Shown here: positions 16,956 to 26,113 of the stretch, in pieces | Position numbering within the stretch: the first letter of the stretch is position 1 | Layout of the letters: every line of letters starts with the position of its first letter | Assembly (NCBI RefSeq): GCF_029338395.1 | Contig: NZ_CP119809.1 | Span: forward strand, 1,798,001 to 1,862,000 | Length of the DNA: 64,000 nt | Direction of reading: 5' to 3' | Source: Halorussus caseinilyticus | GTDB lineage: Archaea; Halobacteriota; Halobacteria; Halobacteriales; Haladaptataceae | The notes under the pieces: model-generated | The model's database searches: none | The model's input: only the letters and a program-made list of their open reading frames with translations | What the model was told of the DNA's origin: nothing | Translations under genes and position numbers: made by a program

Positions 16956-17289
16956 CGTCCACACCGTGGGTTTCGGCCGCTTCGCGGCGGTCGATTCGCT
17001 CCGCGACGACGCTCGGAACGAGCGTCTCCCCGTTCTTCGACCGATACTCGACCAGTCCGAAGACGACCAGCGCCGCCGCGACGCCGAACAGGGGTCGCTG
17101 GACGACGAGCAGACTGTAGCCGACCATCACCGTCGCGACCAGTCCGACCAATGCCCGGAGGAGGATTCTGCGCTTGCGGTACTCGTCTTCGTGGGCCGCG
17201 ACGACTTCGCTGGCGCGTCCCGCTTCGACCGCCCGATACGCCGTCTCGCCGTCGGGGAGGTCGTACGCCAGCACGTCTACGAGCGCCAT
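16918..17289 (-). CDS. Two-TM membrane protein co-transcribed with SBDS
   Basis: 123 residues. A conserved soluble N-terminus (VDVLAYDLPDGETAYRAVEAG) is followed by two adjacent membrane segments (about 43-60 LLRALVGLVATVMVGYSLL and 67-83 LFGVAAALVVFGLVEY) and a charged tail. It starts 1 base after the SBDS stop, so the two are one transcript. Family not recognised. Confidence 0.8.
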   Translation of the reverse strand: MALVDVLAYDLPDGETAYRAVEAGRASEVVAAHEDEYRKRRILLRALVGLVATVMVGYSLLVVQRPLFGVAAALVVFGLVEYRSKNGETLVPSVVAERIDRREAAETHGVDATPSGNRAGTRR

Positions 17290-17290
17290 C

Positions 17291-18016
17291 TCACCGCATA
17301 CTGATGTCGTCCTCGTCTTTGATGATGCGAGTCTCGGCCTCGCCGCTGGTGTGTTCGTTCACGAGGTCGTAGAAGTCGTTCTGCATCCCGGCGGGGAACG
17401 TGAGGACGCCGACCCATCCGCCGTCGTTCTGCCACTCCTCGCGTTCGAGTTCGCCGAACTGCCGAATCTTCGCCTGCGCGCTCCCGGCGTAGTCGGCGGG
17501 CACCTGAACCGCGACCGTCACCTCGTCGAACCGGATGGGGATGACGGGTCGGAGCGCGTCCAAGGCGTCGTCCACTTGGGTCTCGACGGGTTCCATCGGG
17601 TCCACGCGGAAGTCGGTCTCCTCTAAGGCGGACTCGATGCGCTCGGGCGGGTGGGGCGCGTTGTCCATCTGGGGGTTGACCGCGTTGCGCGTGATGCGGT
17701 TGACCAGTTGCTTGTGCTTCTGTTCTTGCATCTCGCGGCGCTGTTCGGCGGTAATCTGAATCTCCCCGTCCTCGATGACTCTGGGGATGATTTCGAGGGG
17801 GTCGGTCGTGCCGAACACGTCTTCGAGGGCGGTCTCGGCCGGTCGGTCGCCGCGACTCGCGTTCTCGAACACGTCCTCGGCGGCGATAACGTCCTCCAGT
17901 TCGCCCTCGAACTCGCCGCGCTTGATTTCCAGCGCCGCGTCCGGGTCTACGAGTACCTCGAACCGTTCGCCGTGAGATTCGAGGCGGGCAGTCACCGCCT
18001 CTTCGAGTGGTATCAT
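17291..18016 (-). CDS. Ribosome assembly factor SBDS
   Basis: 241 residues from the ATG at 18016 (IPLEEAVTARLESHGERFEV). Three SBDS domains are visible: the N-terminal FYSH domain with EDVFENASRGDRPAE; a middle helical domain (TAEQRREMQEQKHKQLVNRITRNAVNPQ); and a C-terminal ferredoxin-like domain (AVQVPADYAGSAQAKIRQFG). It helps release the anti-association factor aIF6 from new 60S-like subunits. In many archaea SBDS sits with exosome or proteasome genes; here it heads a two-gene transcript. Confidence 0.95.
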   Translation of the reverse strand: MIPLEEAVTARLESHGERFEVLVDPDAALEIKRGEFEGELEDVIAAEDVFENASRGDRPAETALEDVFGTTDPLEIIPRVIEDGEIQITAEQRREMQEQKHKQLVNRITRNAVNPQMDNAPHPPERIESALEETDFRVDPMEPVETQVDDALDALRPVIPIRFDEVTVAVQVPADYAGSAQAKIRQFGELEREEWQNDGGWVGVLTFPAGMQNDFYDLVNEHTSGEAETRIIKDEDDISMR

Positions 18017-18189
18017 ACGGTACGGTAGTGTCCCGCGTATAAAATAAGCTTCCCCACTACGCCTCCCCGTCCGCGACTCGGCGCGTGCGGACTTCACGGC
18101 CTGCGACCCGCGCGCGCTGGCGTCGTCGGCGCTCTGGGCCGACTGCTCGGAAGACGCGGTTTGTCTTCCGGTGGACGAGTACCACAGCG

Positions 18190-18400
18190 ACCGGAGGGGC
18201 GAGGCTTGCGAGACGCGAAGCGTCTCGCTGACCTGCGAACGTCGGCAGGGAACGCAGTCGGTTGGGGAGGACGTGGCTCGCAGTCGCGGTGCGGTCTTCA
18301 GTGGCTCAAGCCGGTCGCCAACTCTACGAATTTCTGTCTGCGTTGCTGTGCGGTGCCGTGCGGTCGCGGTGCGAGGCGTCCGTCGTTCAAGCCGGTCACT
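18190..18400 (+). repeat. Dispersed intergenic element, family 1 (copy B)
   Basis: In the 525-base gap 18017-18541. Matching landmarks shared with 49390-49560 are GGCTTGCGAG-CGCGAAGCGTCT (hairpin 18208-18228, a 9-bp stem with GAA loop), then GGTTGGGGAGG, GTGGC-CGC-GTCGCGGTG, and CTTCA--GG-TCAAGCC. The block GCGGTCGCGGTGCGAGG...TTCAAGCCGGTCACTCC (18360-18400) repeats the distal end a second time. No protein is supported here; frames that read through it merely extend SBDS out of family length. Confidence 0.7.
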
Positions 18401-18541
18401 CCTACCGATTTTCCGTCCCCGTCGCCGCCGCGCCCACGGACGGAGAAATCCCCCTGTCTCGAACAACTATACGACCGTCTAAGCAACGTGGATGTTTCTA
18501 AGGAAAACAAGAATCTATGCGAAAGCATGGCAGATTAACGT

Positions 18542-18991
18542 CTACTCGTCTTCGGGTGCGAACTCCACCAGCGTCAGGTCCCTGTCGAGCATGCAGTAGT
18601 CGTGTGGCGGTTCGCCCAGAATCTCGGAAATCTGATAGTCCTCTTCGAACTCCGCGCCCGCGGGTTCGCAGAACTCGTGGCTCGGACACTGGGTGTGCGG
18701 ACACGGCCCGGCGAGACTGGCCTTGCTCCCGGCGTAGGCGTTCTTCGCCGGGACGTTGGCTTTCACGCCGACCGGTTCGACTTCGACGGCCGTGACGCCC
18801 GTATCGTGGACGCCGCAGTCGAGGGTCTGTGCGCCGTCGCGCACGTCGCTGACGCGGTAGCGCACGCCCGCCGAGAGGTTGAGACACTGGTCGCGGTACG
18901 GACACCCCTCGCAGGCCGAGGCTTCGCCCTGATAGACGAACTCCTGTCCGGCGTCGGCGAGGCGGGTTCCGATGAGGGTGATAGTTGACAT
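18542..18991 (-). CDS. UPF0179 family cysteine-rich protein
   Basis: 149 residues. Cysteines occur as C-x2-C-x4-C (ACEGCPYRDQCLN), in DCGVHDTGV and in CPHTQCPSHEFC, eight in conserved positions, typical of UPF0179. This archaeal family probably binds zinc or an iron-sulfur cluster. The N-terminal strand (TITLIGTRLADAG) and ANVPAKNAYAGSKASLAGPC are diagnostic. Function unknown. It stands alone between two repeat elements. Confidence 0.9.
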   Translation of the reverse strand: MSTITLIGTRLADAGQEFVYQGEASACEGCPYRDQCLNLSAGVRYRVSDVRDGAQTLDCGVHDTGVTAVEVEPVGVKANVPAKNAYAGSKASLAGPCPHTQCPSHEFCEPAGAEFEEDYQISEILGEPPHDYCMLDRDLTLVEFAPEDE

Positions 18992-19140
18992 AGCGAGGCG
19001 TATGCGGGCCTCCCGGTTAAGGGTCTCGTCCTTCTACTCGGTGGTTCCGTCCCTGCGTCGAGTCGGTTCGGAACGCCTTCGCCCGTTCGCTACGCATCGC
19101 TGGAGTCGTGACATCGACCGCGAGAATCGGGACCGTGAGC

Positions 19141-19264
19141 GTCCAGAAAGCCCCCGCCCGCTCGCGGTCGCTCCGCGGGATATTCTCGCGCCTCGCTTCG
19201 CTCGGCGCGTCGAATAGGGGCCCCGCGGAGACGACTGAAGTGAACGCGAGCGGGCGGCCCCTTT
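19141..19264. repeat. Inverted-arm intergenic element, family 2 (copy A)
   Basis: Lies in the 364-base gap 18992-19355. The left end (19141-19172) is identical at 31 of 32 positions to 59641-59672, and the right end GCGAGCGGGCGGCCCCTTT (19246-19264) is identical to 59744-59762. The two ends pair through CCGCCCGCTCGCG and CGCGAGCGGGCGG. Nested inside are CTCCGCGGG (19171-19179) pairing with CCCGCGGAG (19222-19230) and a GCGCC...GGCGC hairpin. It can fold into one long branched structure. Confidence 0.7.
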
Positions 19265-19355
19265 ATCCTCCCGGCGGTTGTCGGGCCGAGCGTCTGGGGT
19301 GTGTTGGTCGGTCGGGAGTCGTCGCCTCCGACGACGGTTCCACGGCCGAATCACG

Positions 19356-19799
19356 TCACTCGCCGGTCAACTCGTCCAGTTCGTCCAGATATTCCTCGCG
19401 CGGGACTTGGTACGCGCCGCGGTAGTCGAGTTCGCCGCGCGCGAACTCGTCCGCGAGTTCGCGCGCGCCCGCCAGCGCCTCCTCGCGGGTGTCGTACGTC
19501 CGCGCGGGGACGACTTCGACCTCCGGTTCGAGGAAGAACTCGACGCGCCAGACGCGAGTCGTCCCGTACTCGGCCTCCGACGCCGGGCGGTTGGGCGCGC
19601 CCGCCGCGACGTACAGCGTCGGCATGCACGCCGCCGGGAACTGGGCGGCGTCGAACACGTCCGGTCGGTACGCGAGGATTCGCCGCCCGCCGGGTTCGTC
19701 GTTCCAGACGCGCCACCCTTCCGGGAGGTCCGCGTCGTCGGGCGCGTCGGGGTCGTCGCCGCGCGGCGTCTCGTCCGCCGATGGGTCGCCGTCGCTCAT
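19356..19799 (-). CDS. DUF5820 family haloarchaeal protein
   Basis: 147 residues. An acidic N-terminal tail (1-27) precedes the conserved block PEGWRVWNDEPGGRRILAYRPDVFDAAQFP and a second block, RVWRVEFFLEPEVEV, and the protein ends in a DELDELTGE tail. Length and motifs fit DUF5820, a soluble haloarchaeal family without known function. It is preceded by a long non-coding stretch shared with the PrkA operon. Confidence 0.75.
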   Translation of the reverse strand: MSDGDPSADETPRGDDPDAPDDADLPEGWRVWNDEPGGRRILAYRPDVFDAAQFPAACMPTLYVAAGAPNRPASEAEYGTTRVWRVEFFLEPEVEVVPARTYDTREEALAGARELADEFARGELDYRGAYQVPREEYLDELDELTGE

Positions 19800-20370
19800 G
19801 CACGCCGATTCGGTCCTGCGCGATAAGGCGTTGGCGGTCGCACACGGCCGACTGACGCCCCCTCGCGCGTCCGGACTTAAAGATGGTATATGCTACCAAC
19901 CGCCAACGAACCGACGACACCTCTCGCCCGCGTCAGTCGTCGTCCTTCAAAGATATTAATTTATATTAAGTAGCATGTGAGTCGAGCCAACAGTTATATA
20001 TTGTCTCATCCCATCCATTAAATAGTATCGGTGGTAGAGACCCACGCGGTACTCGGTAACACCTACCAAAGCCCCGTCACGACCGAACGAGTTCGTCGCC
20101 CTCTGCCGTGTCGTCGCCGTGAATGGGGTGTGGGGATGGCACGCACATGACGGACCAGCAACGGAGCGTCTCGCGGACGAGCGAGACCGAAGGAATCTTC
20201 GGCAGGGCGACGTGGCACCGACACCGCCATGTCCGTGATGAGTTGTCAGTTGCCAAACTAGCCGTCACACCTTTGTACGTGTACGACTACCACATATTTC
20301 GACCGCAAATTGCCAAACCACCGGTCAGCCGTTCGCCTCTCTCGCCTCTCCCAACGAAACACGTGATACG
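19800..20370. promoter_or_regulatory. Long divergent regulatory region between DUF5820 and the PrkA operon
   Basis: 571 bases with no supported gene. AT-rich promoter-like stretches occur at 19952-19977 (AAAGATATTAATTTATATTAA) and 19993-20003 (TTATATATTG). The word TTGCCAAAC occurs twice exactly 60 bases apart (20250-20258 and 20310-20318), each followed by a similar A-CC/GC-GTCA context; the second ends 52 bases before the prkA start. This looks like a two-site operator for a regulated stress operon, which is inference. Confidence 0.45.
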
Positions 20371-22434
20371 ATGACAGAAACACTGGAAGAACTCAGCCAG
20401 CGGTACCAAGAATCGATGCCCGAAGACCTCCGAGAGACCAAGTCGTTCGACTGGTACCTCGACGAGTTGTACGCCGACCCCAAAATCGCCAGAAACGCCC
20501 ACCAGCGGGTCGCGGACATGTTCGACTACTACGGCACCGAGTACGACGAAGACGCCGGAGTAGTCGAGTACCTACTGGCCTCGGAAGACCCGCTTCACGA
20601 CGGCGAAAACACCTTCTACGGCCACGAGATTCACCGAGCAATCCACGAGTTCGTCAACAAGGTCAAGTCCGGCGCGCGCGGACTCGGGCCGGAAAAGCGC
20701 ATCAAACTCCTGCTCGGCCCGGTCGGGTCCGGCAAGTCCGACTTCGACCGGCAGGTTCGGACCTACTTCGAGGACTACACCCTCAGCGACGAGGGTCGGA
20801 TGTACACCTACAAGTGGACCAACCTCTGTGACGTGATTCACGACCAAGACCCGGCCGACGACACGGTCCGGTCGCCGATGAACCAAGACCCCCTCGTCCT
20901 GCTCCCCCTCGACCAGCGCCAGCGGGTCGTGGACGACCTGAACGAGAACCTCGACGCTCCTTACACCATCCAGAACGAGCAGAGCCTCGACCCCGCGTCG
21001 GCGTTCTACATGGACGCACTGCTGGCGTACTACGACGACGACATCCAGCAGGTGCTGGAAAACCACGTCGAAGTCATCCGCCTGACCGCAGACGAGAACA
21101 AGCGCCAAGCCGTCGAGACCTTCGAACCCAAGGACAAGAAGAATCAGGACGAAACCGAACTCACGGGCGACGTGAACTACTCGAAAATCGCCATCTACGG
21201 CGAGTCCGACCCCAGAGCCTTCGATTACTCGGGGGCGTTCTGTAACGCCAACCGCGGCATCTTCAGCGGCGAGGAACTCCTGAAGCTTCAGCGCGAGTTC
21301 CTCTACGACTTCCTCCACGCGACCCAAGAGCAGACCATCAAACCGAAGAACAACCCCCGAATCGACATCGACCAAGTCATCGTCGGCCGGACGAACATGC
21401 CCGAGTACCGCGACAAGAAGGGCGACGAGAAGATGGAGGCGTTCAACGACCGGACCAAGCGCATCGACTTCCCGTACGTCCTCGAATACGACGAGGAGGC
21501 CCAAATCTACCGGAAGATGCTGGGCAACGCCGACGTGCCCGACGTTCACATCGAGCCACACACCCTCGAAATGGCGGGACTGTTCGGCGTCCTGACCCGC
21601 ATCGAGGAACCCGACTCCGAGACGGTGGACCTGATGCAGAAGGTCAAAGCCTACAACGGCGAGATAAAGGACGGCGAGGACGTTGACGTGAAGAAACTCC
21701 GCGAGGAGGGCGAGGAGACCGCCGACATCGGCGAGGGGATGGAAGGGGTTTCGGCCCGGTTCATCGGCGACGAAATCGCCGAGGCCATCATGAACTCGAC
21801 CCACCGGGACCGCGGGTTCCTGAGTCCCCTGTCGGTGTTCAACCACTTCGAGGAGAACCTCGAAAATCACGGCTCCATCCCCGAGGAGAACTTCGACACC
21901 TACTACCGCTACCTCGAAATGGTCCGCGAGGAGTACAAGGACCGCGCCATCGAGGACGTGCGCCACGCGCTGGCCTACGACATCGAGGAAATCCAGCGGC
22001 AGGGCGAGAAGTACATGGACCACGTGATGGCGTACATCGACGACGATACCGTCGAAGACGAACTCACGGGCCGTGAGCAGGAACCCGACGAGAGTTTCCT
22101 CCGAGCGGTCGAGGAGAAACTCGACATCCCGCGCGACCGGAAGAACGACTTCCGCCAAGAGGTCAGCAACTGGGTGTCCCGGCGCGCCCGCGAGGGGTCG
22201 CCCTTCGACCCGCAGGACAACGACCGCCTGCGCCGCGCCCTCGAACGCAAGCTCTGGGAGGACAAGAAGCACAACATCAACTTCTCGGCGCTGGTGTCGT
22301 CCAACGAGATGGACGACGACGAGCAGAACGCGTGGATAGACGCGCTCACCGACCAAGGCTACTCCCGCGAGGGCGCGAAGGAGGTGCTGGAGTTCGCTGG
22401 CGCAGAAGTCGCTCGCGCGGAGATGGAGGACTAA
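20371..22434 (+). CDS. PrkA-family serine protein kinase, first paralog
   Basis: 687 residues. An AAA+ PrkA domain carries the Walker A motif GPVGSGKS (116-123), an N-terminal conserved YGTEYDEDAGVVEYLLASED, and the PrkA landmark GIFSGEELLKLQREFLYDFLHATQEQ. The C-terminal kinase-like half has ESFLRAVEEKL. PrkA/YeaG kinases phosphorylate proteins in nitrogen starvation and stationary phase. It opens an operon of four genes (PrkA, PrkA, YeaH, SpoVR), and only 2 bases separate its stop from the next GTG. Confidence 0.92.
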   Translation: MTETLEELSQRYQESMPEDLRETKSFDWYLDELYADPKIARNAHQRVADMFDYYGTEYDEDAGVVEYLLASEDPLHDGENTFYGHEIHRAIHEFVNKVKSGARGLGPEKRIKLLLGPVGSGKSDFDRQVRTYFEDYTLSDEGRMYTYKWTNLCDVIHDQDPADDTVRSPMNQDPLVLLPLDQRQRVVDDLNENLDAPYTIQNEQSLDPASAFYMDALLAYYDDDIQQVLENHVEVIRLTADENKRQAVETFEPKDKKNQDETELTGDVNYSKIAIYGESDPRAFDYSGAFCNANRGIFSGEELLKLQREFLYDFLHATQEQTIKPKNNPRIDIDQVIVGRTNMPEYRDKKGDEKMEAFNDRTKRIDFPYVLEYDEEAQIYRKMLGNADVPDVHIEPHTLEMAGLFGVLTRIEEPDSETVDLMQKVKAYNGEIKDGEDVDVKKLREEGEETADIGEGMEGVSARFIGDEIAEAIMNSTHRDRGFLSPLSVFNHFEENLENHGSIPEENFDTYYRYLEMVREEYKDRAIEDVRHALAYDIEEIQRQGEKYMDHVMAYIDDDTVEDELTGREQEPDESFLRAVEEKLDIPRDRKNDFRQEVSNWVSRRAREGSPFDPQDNDRLRRALERKLWEDKKHNINFSALVSSNEMDDDEQNAWIDALTDQGYSREGAKEVLEFAGAEVARAEMED

Positions 22435-22436
22435 CC

Positions 22437-24812
22437 GTGGCGACCGGCCACGACGACCGGACCGGCCGCGACGACGCTACCGGCCGAGACGGGTTCCGAG
22501 ACGACGGGGACGGCGACGAACCGGACGGACAGGAGTTCGTGGAGGCCGCAGACCGCGAACTCCGGGAGACCTACGAAGAGCCGAAAAGCCTCCCCGAGTT
22601 CGTGGACGAGGCGTTCGAGAACTCCACCGTCGCGGCCCACGCGAGCAAGTACCTGCTGGAGGCCATCGAGTCGATGGGCACTCGGACCGTCATCGAGGAG
22701 GGCGAGGAGAAAGAGCGGTACCTGTTCTTCGACGACCCCGCCAACGACGGCGAACACGCCATCCTCGGCAACACCGAGGTCCTGAACGCCTTCGTGGACG
22801 ACCTGCGGTCCATCGCGGCCGAGCGCGGCAAGGCCGAGAAGATTATCTGGTTCGACGGCCCGACCGCGACGGGCAAGTCCGAACTCAAGCGGTGTCTCGT
22901 CAACGGCCTCCGGGAGTTCTCGAAGACCGAGGCGGGACGCCGGTACACCGTCGAGTGGAACATCGCCAGCGCCAGCGAGACCAGAGGGTTGAGTTACGGC
23001 GAGGAACGGGCGGCCGCCGACGAGGAGAACTGGTTCCCGAGTCCGGTGCAGACCAATCCCCTCACGGTGTTCCCCGAGGAGGTCCGCGAGGACATCCTCG
23101 CGCAGGTCAACGAGGGCGTCTCCGACCACATCGACGTGACGGTCGATAGCGCGCTCGACCCCTTCAGCAGGGAAGCCTACGACTACCTCGAAGAGCAGTA
23201 CCGGCGGACCGGCGAGGAGGACCTGTTCAGCGCCATCACCGACCCGAACCACCTCCGGGTGAAGAACTACGTCGTGGACGTGGGCCACGGCATCGGCGTC
23301 CTCCACTCGGAGGACTCCGGGCCGCCCAAGGAGCGACTCGTCGGGTCGTGGATGCGCGGGATGTTGCAGGAACTCGACTCCCGCGGCCGGAAGAACCCCC
23401 AAGCGTTCAGCTACGACGGGGTTCTCTCGCAGGGTAACGGCCTGCTGACCATCGTGGAGGACGCCGCCCAGCACGCCGACCTGCTCCAGAAGCTCCTGAA
23501 CGTGCCCGACGAGAAGACCGTCAAGTTGGACAAGGGAATCCAGATGGACATCGACACCCAACTGCTCATCATCTCGAATCCGGACTTGGAGGCCCAACTC
23601 AACCAGCACGCCGACGCGGGCGGTGCCGACCCGCTGAAGGCCCTGAAGCGCCGACTCGACCGGCGGCGGTTCAAGTACCTCACCAACCTGAGTCTGGAGG
23701 CCGAACTCATCCGCCGGGAGTTGACAAACGAGACCGACGTGTGGAAGGCCGACAGTTACGACGAACTCGAAAACCTCATCCGGGAACCCCTCTCGGTCCG
23801 CGTCCGGAAGGAAGACCACGGGGCTGGCGTGGGCGAGCGAGAACTCGCGCCCCACGCTATCGAGGCCGCGGCGCTCTACAGCGTCGTCTCCCGACTCGAC
23901 GGCGAGGACGTGCCCGCGGGTCTCGACTTGGTGGACAAGGCCAAACTCTTCGACAGAGGCTACCTGCTCGACGGCGACGACCGACTCGACAAGGACGACT
24001 TCGAGTTCGGCGACGACGCAGACGACGGCGAGCAGGGCATCCCAGTCACCTACACCAGAGACGTGATTGCGGACCTGCTCAACGACGAGAGCGACCGGGC
24101 GCACGCAGACTACCCGGTCGAGGAGGTCATCATGCCTCGGGACATCCTGAACGCGATGGCCGAGGACCTGACGGGCGCGCCCGTCTTCTCGACGGCCGAG
24201 CGAACCGAGTACGAGAACCGACTCGTCCCCGTGAAAAACCACATCTTCCAAAAGCAGGAAGAGGACGTTCTCGACGCGATGATGCGGGACAAGCGCGTGG
24301 ACGAGGAGACGGTCGAGGAGTACATCGAACACGTCTACGCGTGGGCGACCGACGACACCGTCGAGAACGACCGCGGCGAGCGCGTCGAACCGGACGCCTT
24401 GAAGATGAAGGTGTTCGAGACCGACCACCTCGGTCGGTTCTCGCCCGACAGCTACGGGTCGGACCACGAACCCGCCCCGGCGGTCGAGGAGTTCCGGCGC
24501 AACAAGGTCATCACCGCGCTGAACCGTCACGCGTGGGAGAACCGCGACGAGGACTTCTCGGTGTCGGACATCGACCCCAAAGAGATTCCCATCATCAAGA
24601 CGGTGCTGGCGAACTACGACTGGGACGACGTGCGCCGGGTGTACGAGGACTTCGACCCCCACCAGTGGGCCGACCCGCCGAGCGACACCGAGACGGCGGC
24701 GGTGAAAGACGAGACCGTCTCGAACTTAGTCGAGATGTTCGGCTACACCGAGGCGTCGGCCGAGCTGACCAGCCAACACGTCATGGACCAAGTGAGCTAC
24801 AAATGGGACTGA
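22437..24812 (+). CDS. PrkA-family serine protein kinase, second paralog
   Basis: 791 residues, starting at GTG 2 bases after the first kinase. A disordered, repeat-like N-terminal tail ([20 protein letters not shown], residues 4-23) is absent from the first paralog. Walker A GPTATGKS at 141-148; PrkA landmark [36 protein letters not shown]. The sequence has diverged strongly from the first kinase, so the pair may form a hetero-oligomer or recognise different substrates (inference). Its stop overlaps the next start by 10 bases. Confidence 0.92.
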   Translation: MATGHDDRTGRDDATGRDGFRDDGDGDEPDGQEFVEAADRELRETYEEPKSLPEFVDEAFENSTVAAHASKYLLEAIESMGTRTVIEEGEEKERYLFFDDPANDGEHAILGNTEVLNAFVDDLRSIAAERGKAEKIIWFDGPTATGKSELKRCLVNGLREFSKTEAGRRYTVEWNIASASETRGLSYGEERAAADEENWFPSPVQTNPLTVFPEEVREDILAQVNEGVSDHIDVTVDSALDPFSREAYDYLEEQYRRTGEEDLFSAITDPNHLRVKNYVVDVGHGIGVLHSEDSGPPKERLVGSWMRGMLQELDSRGRKNPQAFSYDGVLSQGNGLLTIVEDAAQHADLLQKLLNVPDEKTVKLDKGIQMDIDTQLLIISNPDLEAQLNQHADAGGADPLKALKRRLDRRRFKYLTNLSLEAELIRRELTNETDVWKADSYDELENLIREPLSVRVRKEDHGAGVGERELAPHAIEAAALYSVVSRLDGEDVPAGLDLVDKAKLFDRGYLLDGDDRLDKDDFEFGDDADDGEQGIPVTYTRDVIADLLNDESDRAHADYPVEEVIMPRDILNAMAEDLTGAPVFSTAERTEYENRLVPVKNHIFQKQEEDVLDAMMRDKRVDEETVEEYIEHVYAWATDDTVENDRGERVEPDALKMKVFETDHLGRFSPDSYGSDHEPAPAVEEFRRNKVITALNRHAWENRDEDFSVSDIDPKEIPIIKTVLANYDWDDVRRVYEDFDPHQWADPPSDTETAAVKDETVSNLVEMFGYTEASAELTSQHVMDQVSYKWD

Positions 24813-26113
24813 GAGAGGACATAGAACGGTACCGCGAAGTGGGCGAGGACAAGCGCCAAGACCTCGCCGACTTCATCCAGTACGGGGACCTCGGCCAGAG
24901 CCTGCCCGACGAAATCAACATCCCCATCAAAATCGTGGACCTGCCGGAGTTCGCCTACGACCAGATGGACAAGGGCGGCATCGGGCAGGGCGACCCCGAC
25001 GTGGGCGACCCGGTGGGCGAGCCACAACCCCAACCCGGCGACGGCGACGAGGAGGGCGACCCCGGCGACGAGTCGGGCGAACACGACTACTACGAGATGG
25101 ACCCCGAGGAGTTCGCCGAGGAGTTGGACGACGAGTTGGGTCTCGACTTGGAACCGAAGGGCAAGGAGGTCGTAGAGGAGAAAGAGGGCGACTTCACCGA
25201 CATGACCCGGACCGGCCCGGACTCCACCCTCGACTTCGAGCGGATGTTCAAGGAGGGTCTGAAGCGAAAGCTAGCGATGGACTTCGACCCCGACTTCCTC
25301 GAAGAGGTGCTGAAAATCGACGGGTGGGGACCGGACAAGACGTTCGACTGGGCGCGCGAGAACTCCATCAACGTCTCGAAACACTGGCTCGAAGAGGCCT
25401 ACAAGCAGATTCCCGACGACGAGAAGACGACGTACGAGTCCATCGAGGAAGTCGAAGAGAGCGTCCCCCACCGGAGTACGGCCCAGAAGATAAAGGAGGA
25501 GGGCATCCGCCACGTCCCCTTCCGGAAGGAGGACGAGCGCTACCGCTACCCCGAAATCATCGAGGAGCGCGAGAAGAACGTCGTGGTCGTCAACATCCGA
25601 GACGTGTCCGGGTCGATGCGCGAGAAGAAACGCGAGTTGGTCGAGCGAACCTTCACCCCGCTGGACTGGTATCTGACCGGCAAGTACGACAACGCCGAGT
25701 TCGTCTACATCGCCCACGACGCCGAGGCGTGGGAAGTCGAGCGCGACGAGTTCTTCGGGATTCGGTCGGGCGGCGGGACGAAAATTTCGTCGGCCTACGA
25801 ACTCGCCGCCGCAATCTTGGACGAGCGCTACCCGTGGACCGACTGGAACCGCTACGTGTTCGCGGCCGGGGACAGCGAAAACTCCCGGAACGACACCAGC
25901 GAGAACGTCATCCCGATGATGGACGAGATTCCGGCGAACCTCCACGCCTACGTCGAGACCCAACCCGACGGGAAGGCAATCAACGCGACCCACGCCGAGG
26001 AAGTGGACGAACACTTCGGCGAGTCGAACGAGGTGGCCGTGAGCTACGTCAACAGTCCCGAGGACGTGACCGACGCCATCTACGAGATTCTCAGCACGGA
26101 GGCCGAATCATGA
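24803..26113 (+). CDS. YeaH/YhbH (DUF444) family protein with VWA-like MIDAS
   Basis: 436 residues from the ATG at 24803. An N-terminal helical part (1-60) and an acidic Gly/Pro/Asp linker (60-110) precede a C-terminal VWA-like domain with MIDAS motif DVSGSM (267-272) and the metal-site Thr in [13 protein letters not shown]. In bacteria YeaH is always linked to PrkA/YeaG and SpoVR/YcgB, as here. It probably recruits or is phosphorylated by the kinase. The overlaps with both neighbours mark strict translational coupling. Confidence 0.9.
   Translation: MGLREDIERYREVGEDKRQDLADFIQYGDLGQSLPDEINIPIKIVDLPEFAYDQMDKGGIGQGDPDVGDPVGEPQPQPGDGDEEGDPGDESGEHDYYEMDPEEFAEELDDELGLDLEPKGKEVVEEKEGDFTDMTRTGPDSTLDFERMFKEGLKRKLAMDFDPDFLEEVLKIDGWGPDKTFDWARENSINVSKHWLEEAYKQIPDDEKTTYESIEEVEESVPHRSTAQKIKEEGIRHVPFRKEDERYRYPEIIEEREKNVVVVNIRDVSGSMREKKRELVERTFTPLDWYLTGKYDNAEFVYIAHDAEAWEVERDEFFGIRSGGGTKISSAYELAAAILDERYPWTDWNRYVFAAGDSENSRNDTSENVIPMMDEIPANLHAYVETQPDGKAINATHAEEVDEHFGESNEVAVSYVNSPEDVTDAIYEILSTEAES

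Noticed and set aside
18017-18466. N-terminal extension of SBDS to 391 residues
   Set aside because: The extension translates a dispersed repeat; the family start at 18016 gives the normal 241 residues.
20123-20374. Short plus-strand frame (83 codons) upstream of the first PrkA
   Set aside because: It overlaps the kinase start in another frame and contains no conserved pattern; it sits in the regulatory region.
20572-22356. A 594-codon frame on the minus strand antisense to the first PrkA kinase, and similar long antisense frames to the second kinase and YeaH
   Set aside because: The GC-rich code of the kinase genes opens reverse frames by chance. Their products are Val/Leu/Arg-rich with no family motif, while the plus-strand products are clear PrkA and YeaH proteins.
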